Shown here in pieces: positions 35,368 to 48,739 of a stretch of DNA of 64,000 bases. Position 1 is the first letter of the stretch, and the number at the start of each line of letters is the position of its first letter. The position numbers were made by a program, and so were the translations under genes. The notes beneath the pieces were generated by a model. It ran no database searches and was not told the DNA's origin. It saw only the letters and a program-made list of their open reading frames with translations. Origin of the DNA: Parasponia andersonii (Eukaryota; Streptophyta; Magnoliopsida; Rosales; Cannabaceae); the NCBI GenBank assembly GCA_002914805.1, contig JXTB01000065.1:348814-412813 (forward strand), written 5' to 3'.

Positions 35368-35827
35368 TAGGGATGATAATTATATTCGTCAATCCATTTA
35401 CTCACAAATACCTGATTATTTAGGTAAATGGGATGGGTCTAAATATTAAATGAAAAACTCAATTTGAGTACAGGACGGGTATAAGTATATGGTACCCGTC
35501 CTTTGTATCCGACCTGATTATATATGTATATATATATATATATACATATAAAATAGAAAAATATATACTAGGCATATGTATAATTTGTGTAAAATATATA
35601 TAAATAAATACATAGATATAAAACTTAGGGTATATTATCGAAGAATTACTAATTTTAGTACATGAGATTAATTTTCTTTTTAAATTCATATTTTCTTTTA
35701 ATTTTTTAAAAATATTTTACTGAATATAGGTACACAGAGTCCTCCAATCCATTGCACCAACTTAATCAGATAAATAGGACAGAATTTCCTTACAGGCGGG
35801 GGCGAGTCCCGCCCGTTATCATCCCTA
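35368..35827 (+). mobile_element. hAT-like MITE with 12-bp perfect terminal inverted repeats
   Basis: Starts TAGGGATGATAA and ends TTATCATCCCTA, an exact inverted repeat. Inside are GGACGGGTATAAG, GGTACCCGTCC and GGCGGGGGCGAGTCCCGCCCG, the GC-rich phrases seen in a very common class of plant non-autonomous hAT elements, plus an AT-rich tract. An 8-bp target duplication was not found, so the ends or class may need adjusting. Confidence 0.6.
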
Positions 35828-35929
35828 CTTAATTGGGTATTAAGTTATTATTATTATTATTATTATTTTTTTAAAAACTCTGAAAAAATTCTAGTCGCCA
35901 GACCACCGGTCAACAGCATTAAACGTTGG

Positions 35930-36107
35930 GGTCTAAGAAAGGACCAAGGAAGGCGTTCTGTGATACAGAAACCCTTCCTTCCTTGTTTTTCCTTGCTCTA
36001 AACGCTACCGTTGCCTTGCCCTCTGTCTCTCTCTCGAGTATGAGTTTGGGATCACTGTAAACCCTACCCACAGTGTCTACCACCGCAACCACCATCGATT
36101 CTCCCAG
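35930..36107 (+). other. CHR28: 5' untranslated first exon of the SNF2/RING helicase gene
   Basis: A CT-rich leader (CTGTCTCTCTCTCG) is followed by a short upstream frame and ends at a donor CCCAG/GTTAGGG (intron from 36108). The matching acceptor is TTGGTTGCAG ending at 37440. The start is approximate. Telo-box motifs AAACCCTA (36059-36066) and TTAGGGTTT (36109-36117) lie at its end, as in many plant housekeeping genes. Confidence 0.55.
36040..36060 (+). promoter_or_regulatory. Upstream open reading frame in the helicase leader
   Basis: ATG AGT TTG GGA TCA CTG TAA encodes six residues in the untranslated first exon. It could damp translation of the main frame. Conservation was not tested. 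Confidence 0.4.
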
Positions 36108-37460
36108 GTTAGGGTTTTAATCTTTCCAATACTCTATACGCATTTTCGATTTTCTTTCTTTTTTTTTTTTTGGTTTTTTTGGGGTGGGGGAGCGAGTCTG
36201 TGAATTTAATGTTCTTCGTTATGGACCAAAAATGGCTGTGCTCTTTTGCCACTCTTTCGTTTTACCCATTGCATGTATAATTGATTTCAATTTTTTGGTT
36301 TTTTTTTTTTAATTTTTCTTGGGGGGTCAAATTGTAGATTTTTTGTTTGTGGTTTTTTGAAAGGGTTTGCATTGGGCTTTTAGATTTTTGGTCTGTATCA
36401 TGAGTATGATTGATCACCTTGCTTTACCTGGTAAAAACACCGTCTTTGATATCGACGGTTGCTTCAGCGAATCTCCCGAGACAGATTTTTTTTTTTTTAT
36501 TGAATTTTATTGGCAAAATTTATTGACACATTTGAAATTATACATTTTTTTTTTGAATTGCAAGTTTTTATAAAAATCCCTTTTAAGAGATATTGGTGGA
36601 ACTACTAGACCTATTGTTGTTGCTGTCATTATACTTCTATAATGAAGTTGTGTCTTCATGAATTGTTTATAATGCATTTTGGTAATTGGCCCAAGCCTCG
36701 GATTTTGAGGCTTCTCTCTTCATTTTTGGGTTTTCTTTGTTCTCTTATCAGTCTTTGAATGCGATTTAACAAATCCTCTTAATTTTGTGGTTTAATAAAC
36801 TCATTCAGAACCCAGCGGACTTGAGTATAGACTCATCACTTAATAAGGTAGTTCCTTCGGTAATTGGCCAATTTCTTCTGTGTTACATTTCCTAGATTTT
36901 GGAACTAACATTTTCTGAAACTGGTTCAATCTAATCTGTTTGTTTTGTTTCTGATGGTAAGTCCATTAGTTGGAATGTTTACTTTCCTTGAAATTTGAGT
37001 GACAGAGCGGCTAGAAGTCTGATTCCTTTGCTGGATATCCTTGGAAATTTATTATTGAAGTCTACATATTAATGTTTGTTGGGTGTTTTTCTTGAAAACC
37101 CTACTTCTCTGCTTAGATTGATACTCAGGGGCTTCCTATTTTTTAGCTGCTTAATTTCACATTGAGTTATAGTATCCCCTACAGAAGTATTGAGTTTCAT
37201 GAAACTATTGATAACTTATTTTCACATTGTGCTGTGCCTATGTTGATGTACTTAATCTTGAGACATTAAAAAGACCTAAGGAGAGCTATTATTGCATCTC
37301 TGTAGTTTGATATGTACCTATTGGTCTGATGGTGATGTTTTAATTTTTTAGAATTGAAATTTATTATTATTATGGATTGATTGCAAGTCGCTTTCAGGTT
37401 GGCTCACCTTCGAAGTTTTCTCTTTTTAAATTGGTTGCAGGTTGGGTAAGTAGACTTACA

Positions 37461-40400
37461 ATGGATATTGTGGACATAAGTTCATCTGATAGTGACTTTG
37501 AAATAGAAGATGTTAGAGACACAACACATTCTGCCAACGTGAGATATCTTCCAAATTCACTGTCTGGATCAGGCACAAACTCAAGCTCTAGAGGTCAGGT
37601 CAACGAATGATTCATAAGGATTTTGCGATTTTAAAACCAAAATTTGCACTTGGTTATCATGAAGCAATTTCTTGTCCTTGCAGGCTATATTGGGCAGTCT
37701 AGAAATGTTACTTCTCCTAATTATGGAGCATTTTCTTCTAATGGGAGCTCACGTAACGTTAATGGTCATACACAGATGCAACTGCAAATACATCCTCATT
37801 TCAGTGATGATGTAGGACACTCAAATCAAAATTTTGCTCGAGCACATGATTCAAAGTATCATGCAGATGGGAGTTTTAGACATCAGCCTGAGACTGTTAA
37901 TTCACGGATTGCTAATAACTCGGATAATGATTATGAGAAACTTTCTTCCCAGCAGGCTTTAAAGAGGACCCTTCCTTCATCTCTTATGCCTTCTTCATCA
38001 CGTGCTGAGGTAAATGGTAGCATCAGTCAGATCCGGGATACTTATGGAAGTTCTTACCATTCAGCAGGGCCTAGTTCAACCATTAGCAAGGGCCACATGA
38101 GAGATCACTCCGGCATGGGCAATGACAATGATGTTCTCATGTATGAAAACAGTGGGAGTAGGATTCTCCCTCCTCCTATGATGCATGTAAAGCCTACTGC
38201 TGGTACACAGTTTGCTACTTCGAGTGATTCTGTACATCGCTCCGCGATTGGGGAAGAAAGAGTTGCTGAAAGTGATGAGAGGCTGATATATCAAGCTGCA
38301 TTGGAGGTATGCTATTCATTCAGCTGTTATACACATTGCAGTTTCTTGGATAGTTCAATCACGACTTGCATGTTGTCTTTTAATAATCAAGTTTAACTCA
38401 TCATAGTGTCTCTTTACTTTGCATCTTCTAATAAAATGTGTGTGTGTGTGTGTGTGTTTTTTTTTTATTGCCTTATGGGGTCTAATACTCGGGATTTATA
38501 CTATCGCATGGGGCATGTGTAATCTGGCTGTGAAATTTTTGATCTTGGACAAGAATGCTGGAAGTTTATTCTAAGAATGCGGAATATGCACAGGTTTTAG
38601 AGACATAAAAATTCTCTATAATTAGGTCTAAAGTACTTACGTGTTTGTGGAACGTTGTACCGTACCTGATACTTGCCATAGAATTTGTTCATGCCTATTT
38701 GTGGCATGACTGATCTTCAATTTGGTGATACTGCCTTTAGGAAGTGTATCAAGAACCTAATGGGTCATTATTCTACTGGTGGTCTGAAATGAAAAGATAC
38801 AAACTTTTATGCAAGTATGGATTTGGATAACTAATATTGGCAATTTGTGTTGATGTATGTGTCTTATGAAATAAAATTTCTGTTGATATATGCTGTCATG
38901 GCAGCTTAGAGGAAATGAATAAGAATACAGGTGATTTTGAGAAACACAAGGATTGAGGGGCTGAAGTAGGGGGTTGAAGAATATTGAAATAAATTTTTTT
39001 TGTGGTAATGAGTTTGTGTAATTTATTTAATACCTTATTTACTTGAAGAATCCAATTTGTTTGTTTTGGAAGGCAGGCAGGAATGATATGAAAATGTGTA
39101 GTTTTGTCTATGTTTTGGCTGGATCTGGTTGAAGTAGGTCTTGTTTTCTAAGGATGAGGTGCAGGGTTTTGGTTTCTTTGTAGAAAAGTGTGAAATTCTC
39201 GGCTTCCACCTTTAAGGAGTAAAATTCTTACCTTTCATTGGGTTTCCACCTATTTGGTTACTCTTAAGTTGGAAACTTGTGAAGTATTGATACTCCATAT
39301 GTTTTTTCTTTCTTGAGTTTCCTGTGTTTTGGAGGGTATCTTCTTCTCATCTCATACTTCCTTCTTTGTTATTCAATAAAGATTTTGTTATAAACAAGTT
39401 TATTTGTTATAGTTGACTGTTGTGCGTTACCGTAGTGTAGTAGCATTGATTTAACCAATTTCATCTAAGGTGTCTGACATATGCGTAATTTTTTTGTTGT
39501 TGTTGAAGTGCTAACAGGGCTTGGTTTCTGCAGGATCTTAACCAACCAAAAGTTGAAGCTAATTTACCTGATGGTCTTTTGTCAGTACCTCTTCTTAGAC
39601 ATCAGGTACATAAACCTATCTTTGCACTAGTTTATATTCTTTTTGTGAATTACATGATCTGGAACTTGAGATTTTAACTTTACAGAAAATTGCATTGGCG
39701 TGGATGCTTCAGAAAGAAACTAGAAGTCTGCATTGTTTGGGTGGAATTTTAGCTGATGATCAGGTTATTAGCTTGGAGTCTAATGGACCCTTGGATCTAG
39801 CTTAGTGCTTGACTTGTCTAATATTACCTACTTAGACTGGTGTTGCATATCTTTCAGGGCCTTGGCAAGACTGTCTCAATGATTGCTCTCATACAAATGC
39901 AGAAGTTCATTCAGTCAAAATCCAAATCAGAGGAGTCCTGCAATCAGAAAGCTGTAGCTTTGAATATAGATGACGATGATGATGATAATACTAAAGTTGT
40001 TTCAAATGAAGTCACGAATACTAAAGAATCAGATGATATTAAGTCAATTCCAGAAGTTAGTACCTCTACACGGGTATTTAGTAAGCGGAGGCCCGCTGCT
40101 GGTACACTGGTTGTGTGTCCAGCGAGTGTTCTTCGACAGTGGGCAAGGGAGCTGGAGGACAAGGTTGCAGTTGAAGAACCTTTGTCTATCCTAGTCTATC
40201 ATGGAGGTAGCAGGACGAAGGATCCTGTTGAATTAGCCAGGCATGATGTGGTTGTCACAACATATTCCATTGTAACTAACGAAGTACCAAAACAACCTTT
40301 AGTTGATGAGGATGAAGATGAAAAAAATGGGGAAAAGTACGGGTTATCATCTGATTTTACCAAGAATAAGAGGAAGAAGAAGACTTCAAGTGTTAGCAAG

Positions 40401-43400
40401 AGGGGAAAGAAGGGTAGAAAAGGAATTGATAGTTCTGGGTTTGATTATGATTGTGGTCCCCTTGCAAGAGTTGGTTGGTCTAGGGTGATATTAGATGAAG
40501 CTCAGACAATTAAGAATCACAGAACTCAAGTGGCTAGAGCTTGCTGTAGCCTTCGTGCCAAAAGAAGGTGGTGCTTATCCGGTACACCAATACAAAATAC
40601 AATTGATGATTTGTATAGCTACTTCAGGTTTCTGAGATACGACCCATATGCTGTGTATAAATCATTTTACAACACAATCAAGGTTCCAATATCTAGAAAT
40701 TCAATTCAAGGTTATAAGAAGCTTCAAGCAGTTTTAAGGGCTATAATGCTGCGTCGAACAAAAGGTGAATATTTCCTCGTCCTCTATTGACTGTGTATGT
40801 ATTTTTAATTTTTCCCATTTTATGTGATGAGGTATACGGTTTGATGGATCTTAGCTTTATTAATGCTGATTTTCAGTCTATATTGCTTTTTGATCTCTTT
40901 TTTCTTCATGGATCTACTTGTTTTCGGTTATGTTTTTTTGTTGTTTTCATTGGTTGGTTTTTTTTCTCCAAATTATTGTAAACATACAGAGTGAATTTTA
41001 GTAATAACCTATATTGGGATTTGGTTTTCCACAAAGATATATTCGGTAAGAAAACAGTAGCAATTAGTAGTCATTGTTGCCATTGTTTGGAAGGGATATA
41101 AGCTCATCCAGGTCATGAATGGTTTCTGAATTATACAAGTATATTTTGTTATTTCAGTAGTTTTTCCAGCTTATATTTAGTGATGGTGATCATGCAACGT
41201 TGGTCATCAGCACATCCAATCCAGGTCATGGAAGGCACCAGTAAATGTATTGAATCATACAAGTTTTTGTTCTTGTTTCTTTTTGGGACTCGTCATTGTC
41301 TTTCTCGCTTCTATTTAACTACTAAGGGAGTCATTTGGCTCTCTTTTAAATCTACATCTACTTGTCTTCACTTGATCTTATTGCTTCTTTGTACCCCCCA
41401 TCTCATCCTTATAAATGGTAAAAAATTATGCATTTTAAGAATTCATTCTCCTTTACTTTTATTTTATATGATTTTTTCTAATTAGATTTCTTTATTCCTG
41501 GTTTATCTATTATTGCTTCTTTATATAGTGTACATATTGTATATATGTATATATATATATATATTTATATCAACTCTGGAAGCCGTACATAATTTATTAG
41601 CTCATATGCTGTGACCTTATTTGGATTTGCAGCCTCAGTTGATTCTTAGTTACTTATGTCCATCGGTGCTGATCATCCATTGTTACTGTGTCTAGGAACA
41701 TTTATTGATGGTGAGCCTATAATCAAGTTACCACCAAAGACAGTATGCTTATCTAAAGTGGACTTCTCATCAGAGGAGCGGGCCTTTTATACTCAGCTAG
41801 AAGCCGATTCACGTTCTCGTTTCAAGGTCTACTTTGCTTTACTTTATTCTTTCTACTTAAGAAGTTAAGCACGATTGTTTTGGATTATACATATCAAGAT
41901 AAATTCGTGAAGAATTTTCTTTATATATGTGACAAGTATGATATTAAAGTATTAAACCTTGTCTGTGTGCTTAAAGTCGTAATGTCGTACTGACCTAATA
42001 GATCTCATGGTGTTTGTAAAGAGGTATCTCGATTTTCTGGGGTTGAAAACTAGATGCGGGAAAGGAGGAGGGTTTAAGTGAAAGAGGAGAAGGTTTGGGG
42101 GGGGGGGGGATATTATTGTATCTTGGCTGAAGGACCCAAACAAACACTTGAAACATGATTTTGAGTTGGGGCCTAATGTAAGAGACTTAATGATACTACT
42201 CTATCTCTTGAGGTCAAAATCGTTTCTGTTATCATCTAGGATGTGACTTGGTGCAAATGATGGACAAGTGATCTTCGAGAAATACTACTTTTGTTTCTAG
42301 AGACAGGAATGTTGGGTTGAAAGAAAGAGGGCATAGTGTCTAGAATTTCTTTTTTTCGTCTTTATAGGAAGTCATATTTCTTTCCCTTGGTTTTTTGGAA
42401 GTTGTTTTTTGTTTTGTTTTTGTTTTTGTTTTTCCTTCATTTTTTTAGTATATGAATAATAAAACTTCTCATTTCCTATCGAAATAGCTAGTTTGTGGAG
42501 TTGAGTTATGAGCACTTTCTTCGAACAAGAGTTTTTTAATTTAATTAAACCTACTAAATAGTGTTCTTTTTCCCCACTTAGTAACCTTTTATACAGAATT
42601 TATGACTCCTAAGCCACTGGATAAACTTCTACAGAATTTATACCTCTATAATTTGTTATTTAATTTTATGAACTGAGAGGAATTTTCAAATTCCAATATT
42701 TGAAAGAAAAAGGATTTAGATATTAATTTTCCCGCTGTGCGTTTTGGGCTTTTGATTTTCATCAATTTGATTATAGCAACATAACATTATTCTTTGTTTG
42801 TTGATTGCTTTGATGAAAAAAAATCTCCTGGATTTAGCCCTGATCACACTGAACTTGATTAGTGCTGTTGTCATTATTGCTCTTAGTCCTTACGTTCCTT
42901 TATAAGTACAAACACCATAGCTGAGAAATTGAGCCAGGATTAAAAATTCCGTGGATGTTTACCTGTTCTTTCCTTCCCTGGAGCAATGGATGTAACAGGT
43001 ACAAGCAAACTTTCTAGTAGCCTGTGAACATCGGATACCTTCTATAACAGACTGTGAAGAAGAAAATAAGATGACTTTTGTTTTTGTGGTTTTTATGTTA
43101 AGAATTCTAGATTTTAATCCTGTATACTCGATTGTATGTGTGGAGGTGAATTAGGTGATTGCAGTGTGGGCATAATAATCCTTTAGTTGCTGTTACAGTA
43201 TCTTTGAAGTTTTTGGTAAACTTAGTTGCCTGTGCTGCAATTCTGGACTTGTATTCTGTGAAGTGTAAAATCACACTAGGTGATTCACTCTGGTGATTGG
43301 TGGTCTCAAGTTTTTGGCCGTTTGTGGATTTATTTTTACCATTTAAAATTTGAATTAGGGGCGCATTGATGTTCTTGCGTATCTCTATTTCAAGTTTAGA

Positions 43401-46400
43401 CCATGTCTGAAAGAGTTATAGACAGTTTATGAACTTATGTTACTGCATGCATGTATGTGCAATAAAATCAGCAATATGAAGCACTGGCAAATTGGAGGAC
43501 TATCAAAAGTTATCTTTAGGATGAAATTTCATATATTTGATATTGTCGTTGCATGCATTGCAGGCATATGCTGCTGCTGGCACAGTGAATCAGAATTATG
43601 CAAATATTCTTTTGATGCTTTTGCGTCTCCGGCAGGCTTGTGACCACCCATTACTTGTCAAGGAATATGATTCTGATTGTGTTGGTAAAGATTCTGTAGA
43701 AATGGCTAAGAGACTCCCTCGAGATATGCTTATCAATCTATTGAGCCTCTTGGAAGCTTCTTTGGCTCTGTGTCAGAAGTGCAACGTGAGTTTTCTTAAA
43801 CTATTTTACTCTGTAGTCCTTCTTTCTTGTTATTTATTATTTTATCATTTTATTATTTGTGTTAAGAAATGGAAATTGTATTGCAAGGAGAAAACGCTCA
43901 AAGTATAAACCAGGCTAGAGAAAGGTCTCCATAGTCAAACAAAAAGAAGACCAAACGAAGACTTATCCGCAGGCAGTTAAGCGGAGTTGTCTAGAAGACT
44001 AAAACAAGACTTAGCCTCGTGTAAATCTGACCAGAAAATAAAAAATGTTTATCCCTTTTATCAAAATGACTCCCGTATGAACCCTTAGTGTCAATATACT
44101 TCTTAAAACCCGTGGTCTGAAATTTTCACTTAGGGTTTACACACGGCTTTTTTGGCTGATGAATAAAAGGTACACTGATTATTAACGGTCTAAACAAAGC
44201 ATGAAACACAATTTATGCAGTTGAAGAATAAACAGCTGATTTGAGAAATTTTAGGCTACACTTTACGATGGTTTTGATTGCCAGTTTTATATACATGGTG
44301 TTGACTGCCAATCAAAATGTTGAAGATTGCATGATTCAAGAATGGTTCTGCTGTGATACCTAGAGGCTTATTTTTAACCATTGAATGTTTTGAGCGTCTG
44401 CTTCCTGTTAAGGCTTGTTCCTGGAGTTTTTTGGGCAGTGCTATCAAAATGTTAGAATGAAATGATAATGGTCTGTTGCTTACCACAGATTTTCACACTT
44501 CTCTTCTGCATGCTCCTTTGTGAAACAGTGTAAATATTTGGCTTTAGTTAGAGATAAGTTTTGTAGTTATCAAAATTTGCTATCGTAATGTTAGATATTA
44601 TTGTTCATAAGGCATGCCATCTTAATAGCTAACACACGAGTAGCCTAAATATGAACTTGAGAGAAAGTTATGGACTCCCCCTTTCTTCTCTCTCATAAGC
44701 TAGATGCCAATGCAATAGGGTAATTCAACATTAAATAATGTGCAGACATGCAGTGCTGGCAGCAATAATTGAAAACTTCTAAAAAGATTCAGATATTTTA
44801 CTGTTTGCCTGCAGTTCTCCTTCCTTATTTGTACTTTTAACGTTCTAAAATTGTTTGCTACTTCGTGATAATTCTTTTTCTTGCTACAGATTTTCTTTTC
44901 AGCCGGGGTGTGGGGGTTTATGCTGTGTGGGAGGGGTTGGTTGTTGTGTGTTTGTTTGGTGCTTTGTTAGGTTGTCTTTTTATTACACCTGCCTATCTGA
45001 CACCTAATATTTCGATATTACAATGCTTTATTTGTAGGATCCTCCTGAGGACCCTGTTGTTACTATGTGTAGCCACGTTTTCTGCTATCAGTGTGTATCA
45101 GAGTATCTGACTGGGGATGACAATATGTGTCCTGCTACTGAGTGCAAGGAACTAGTTGGTTCAGATGTCATTTTTTCCAAGGCTACAATAAGAAGTAGTA
45201 TCTCGGATGATCTTGATGGTAGTCCTGACTATCAGTTTGTTGATAAAGCAATAGTCATGCAGACTGACTACAGTTCATCTAAAATCAGGGCTGTGCTTGA
45301 GATTTTGCAATCACATTCTAAGCCAAACAGCTTGGATACAGAACCATGTAGCTCTGTTGGTTGCAATGGGAGTTCATCTTGGATGAAAGAAATTGCAGAT
45401 AGTTGCCATTCAGGTGTTAGTGTTGTAAACCGTACAACGACATATTCAAAAATGCCAAATGAAGGACCCATAAAAACAATTGTTTTTTCCCAGTGGACGA
45501 CCATGTTGGACTTAGTTGAGATGGCACTGAACCAATCTTGTATACAATATAGAAGGCTTGATGGCACAATGAGTCTAGCTTCAAGGGATAGGGGTGTCAA
45601 AGATTTTAACTTGGACCCAGAGGTTTGGCCTACCAAGATGCTGTCCAAGTATTCTATATTGCTTTACGTATTTTGCATCTCATATTCTTTCTTATACTTG
45701 TTAAAATGGGTATTGCTAAAAGCTTATCTAAATCTCATACTAATTCATCCATAACTAGGACCTTACTGCACAGTTTCACTCTGCTAGATGGGCTTTTACA
45801 TGTTTCTTTGTCATTACAAAATGACAACTTTGTGCATGGTTAACTTTCTTAGTGGCTTAATCAGGTCCTTTTATACTAAGATCAGAATTGTCAAAATGTA
45901 TTGCAGGTTACTGTTATGCTGATGTCGCTGAAGGCAGGAAATCTTGGTCTAAACATGGTTGCTGCATGTCACGTCATCCTTTTGGATCTTTGGTGGAATC
46001 CCACGACAGAAGATCAGGCTATTGATCGGGCACATAGAATTGGGCAGACTCGTCCTGTTACTGTAACGCGGCTCACTATTAAAGATACAGTAGAAGACAG
46101 GATATTAGCTCTGCAGGTACCAGTCTTTAATTATTCTTGTGCTTTCTCCCACCTGGGTTTGTTAAACTTGTAGTTGTTCGTAGTAGTAGTGGGAAGTACA
46201 TGGAGCTATTTTGGCCATGACTTGATTTGGTGCTAGCCATGACATATACTGGGATAGTGTTTTGGTTGGTTATGTACAATATTTGATGACTGTTAACAAG
46301 GTGTGAGATTTTTGTGGTTTGAAAATATGGCTGTACTATAAAATTTCTTGTTGATACATTTATGTGCATGCATTCAATTTTACTCAAACACATGTCCACA

Positions 46401-47377
46401 TGAAAAGTAGCTGCAAATTGTTTATTTGACATGTGGCAAAAGTGTCGCGCTATTATCAAATCTCCCAGTTCATTGTTTTGGGTGTCGCCAATTTAATTTT
46501 TTAGGAGCCCAAATTTGCATACTTATGCAATGTGAGGTCAACTTGTTTCGTTATCCAAAGAACATGAGTCTTATTGTAACGTAGCCTTTTACAAGATATC
46601 GGGGTTTAGCCTATTTTTGGTTTAATATTTCTAGGGTGGATAGATATTGAAATAAGAGGAGTGCTAAATCCACTATCTTTTGTACTCTCTTGCTCCAAGG
46701 CTTGACATGTGGAGTCCACAGTTTAATAATATTGTGAAGCACTTGTCAAGCAGTGAGATATGAGAGTTCTGAGTGGATAATAGAATGGATTTAACACTCC
46801 TATTGAAAGAAATATCTCTATATTGGCTTCTAAATCAGTTTCCTCGTTTTAAGGAGTCTCTCTCTATGGTTGGTAGATCCTGGATAGAATTACTCTCATA
46901 GCAACTTGTCTTGTAAAGATGGAGACATTAAGGAATTGTCTTGGTATGTCATAAAGTCGATCTGATCATTTCTAAATTTGAGTTTTTTTTTTACCATATC
47001 GACTTATGATGTTGTGTGGAGATTTAGGAATTTTAGTTTTACCACATTGCTCTACTTTAGCTGTGTGTTCTTTATAAAATGACATTCAAAAAGGCTTAAA
47101 TGCCAGTAGCTGTGTGTCCTTTTATAGACAGCAGCTGACTAGCTGTGGTGGCAGGGTAACATCAAAAAGATTTAAGTGTGTTTGGTTAGTAGTGGTGATA
47201 AAATGGAATGCACATACATGCAGATAGATGAATTGTTCGTTCTATAATTCGTGTTTTACTTGGTTCTCGCAGGAAGAAAAGAGAAAAATGGTTGCTTCTG
47301 CTTTTGGTGAAGATCACAGTGGAGGCTCCGCAACTCGCTTGACAGTAGAAGATCTTAAGTATCTATTTATGGTTTAA
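37461..47377 (+). CDS. CHR28: SNF2 helicase with RING finger, CHR27/CHR28 (FRG) type
   Basis: Ten coding exons: 37461-37593, 37684-38306, 39534-39605, 39686-39763, 39858-40764, 41696-41826, 43564-43785, 45038-45622, 45907-46116 and 47273-47377. They join in phase at GT/AG sites and total 3066 bases (about 1021 residues). The N-terminus is acidic and Ser-rich ([17 protein letters not shown]). Walker A is DDQGLGKT (about 300-307), split between exons by an intron; the DEAQ box is at about 515-518 and LSGTPIQN at about 542. A C3HC4 RING finger (about 718-758: CQKCN...CSHVFC...CPATEC) sits between the two helicase lobes, as in Rad5/Rad16-like proteins. The second lobe has [22 protein letters not shown] and [12 protein letters not shown]. 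The nuclear ATPase remodels chromatin; Arabidopsis FRG1/FRG2 act with SUVR2 in RNA-directed DNA methylation. CHR27 and CHR28 are close paralogues, so the number is less sure than the family. Confidence 0.92.
38437..38458 (+). repeat. (TG)n microsatellite in a helicase intron
   Basis: About 20 bases of TG repeat followed by a T run, in the intron after 38306. Confidence 0.85.
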
Positions 47378-47700
47378 AAGATTTCTCCTGTGCCATCGTT
47401 TTGGTTATAGCCTTAGGCATTTATGCATGCTAATATGTCTAGAAACAAACCCTCTTAGAGCGTCGAAATATGAATCTAGATCCGGAATGCTAAAGAGACA
47501 AGAATTATTTGGCTTCATCAGTGGTGCCTGACAAAGCAGTGGGTCGAATGTGACGGATTGGTATAGGCACTTGTAAATGGTAATTTGCATGAGTTTTGTT
47601 TTGTTTTTTTGAGGCCAAGGAATGCAATTTTTGTTAGATAGCAAGCCAATTGCACCTGTATATATTCTGACAAATGCCTTTTGTATACCAACCGTTCAAA
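47378..47700 (+). other. Probable 3' untranslated region of the helicase gene
   Basis: Follows the TAA at 47375-47377 with no further coding. Transcript end is not defined; no perfect AATAAA was noticed close by. The minus-strand frame at 47405-47644 is a chance frame. Confidence 0.4.
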
Positions 47701-48079
47701 GGAAATGTCTAATTTTCTGATCTGTTGTCTTTAAAAATATCTTTGATTTCCATCTTTTTATGGCATTTTTGGGCAAAATGTTATGGCCCTTGTGGGAAAT
47801 TCCAGGTTGCGCTGCCTTTTCTTAGTAGATAAAGTGCTGGGACATCATGAAATCAGGACTGCCCGTGATTATATTGCATAATGAGTTAACATGAAAGTGA
47901 TTGAAGGTCCCCAAGAAAGTGCAGCTTTGCTAGACAGACCTGAACGTTGGTAGTGATGTCTACTCAAATGAAGGTACATGCTCAACTTTTTAATATCTGT
48001 CGTTTGTCTATTAGAATTGAGGAGTGACGCGTAGCCCACAATTGGTAATAAAAAACAAATTCCAGTAAAAAAATAAAAA

Positions 48080-48643
48080 CTAAAAAGAAAGCTTGTCGGT
48101 TATATTACGACTCAATATGCCAGAAATTGGAGGTGCCGAGAGTAAAAAATTACCACATTGGGAATTAAAAAGAAAAAAAGGGAAAAAAAAGAAAAGCCGA
48201 GCAGTATAGTATGTAAGATCTTGGACCTCTCGATCCATTACCAATTGGTTTTGGGTTTTAAATTTCGACATTAGGTCCTTCATGCATAGTATATGAGCCG
48301 TGTTGCACCGAGACTTTCCCAAGTCAGGGTAAGCCTTTGCGCCATCCGAGTACATGGGGCACTTTTTTGTGCCCCCTACGTTTTGTGCCAATGTGCTGAG
48401 ACCGAGTCGAAACTGTGTCTCATCCGTCAAGTCCCTATCCCTACCTTTCGAATAACCAACAGGCGCCCTTAGGACAATTCTCGAGGTAACGAGCCCGCAC
48501 ACATGTAAGCAAGTTCCCATGATAGTATTTGTGACTTGTAGCCTTCTAGGCAACCTTGTAGCATAGTTTCGTTCTACCCATGCTCGGATGTTGCCCAATC
48601 CAGGAAGAGCAGCTACTGAGCCACCTCGTGTTGCCCAATCCAT
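48080..48643. mobile_element. Degenerate retroelement fragment (LTR-like)
   Basis: The left part (ACCACATTGGGAATTAAAA..., then CTTGGACCTCTCGATCC, TACCAATTGGTTTTGGG) resembles the start regions of short plant Copia or TRIM-type LTRs. The right part (AAGTCAGGGTAAGCCTTTGC, GAGACCGAGTCGAAACTG, TGACTTGTAGCCTTC) matches the family at 19920-21500. A 187-codon minus-strand frame runs through it but carries no domain and is best seen as accidental. Confidence 0.5.
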
Positions 48644-48700
48644 TTTATGTATAGTTTTAAATACGTAATTCTGTGTACGATAACGAGTAGCTCTTAGTAG

Positions 48701-48705
<5 letters not shown>

Positions 48706-48733
<28 letters not shown>
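48706..48733 (+). repeat. Poly-T run of 28
   Basis: Uninterrupted T(28) next to the retroelement fragment; could be the reverse complement of a poly-A tail of a retroposed sequence on the minus strand. Confidence 0.9.

Positions 48734-48739
<6 letters not shown>

Larger units (their letters stand above)
33352..35514 (+). repeat. Direct duplication of about 1.08 kb split by a single N (likely unmerged haplotypes)
   Basis: Bases 33352-34427 and 34429-35514 are the same sequence with scattered substitutions and small indels (for example GACACAAAG/GACATAAAG, GAGGAGGCG/GAGGAGACG). The N at 34428 is the only separator. The divergence is higher than at the other two N junctions, as expected for two alleles. 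Contents include a TATAAA-bearing, LTR-like start (33400-33680), a SINE-like segment and the left end of a hAT-like MITE. Confidence 0.85.

Noticed and set aside
48080-48643. 187-codon minus-strand frame as a host gene
   Set aside because: It runs through LTR-like and dispersed repeat sequence, contains a low-complexity Phe stretch and shows no domain.
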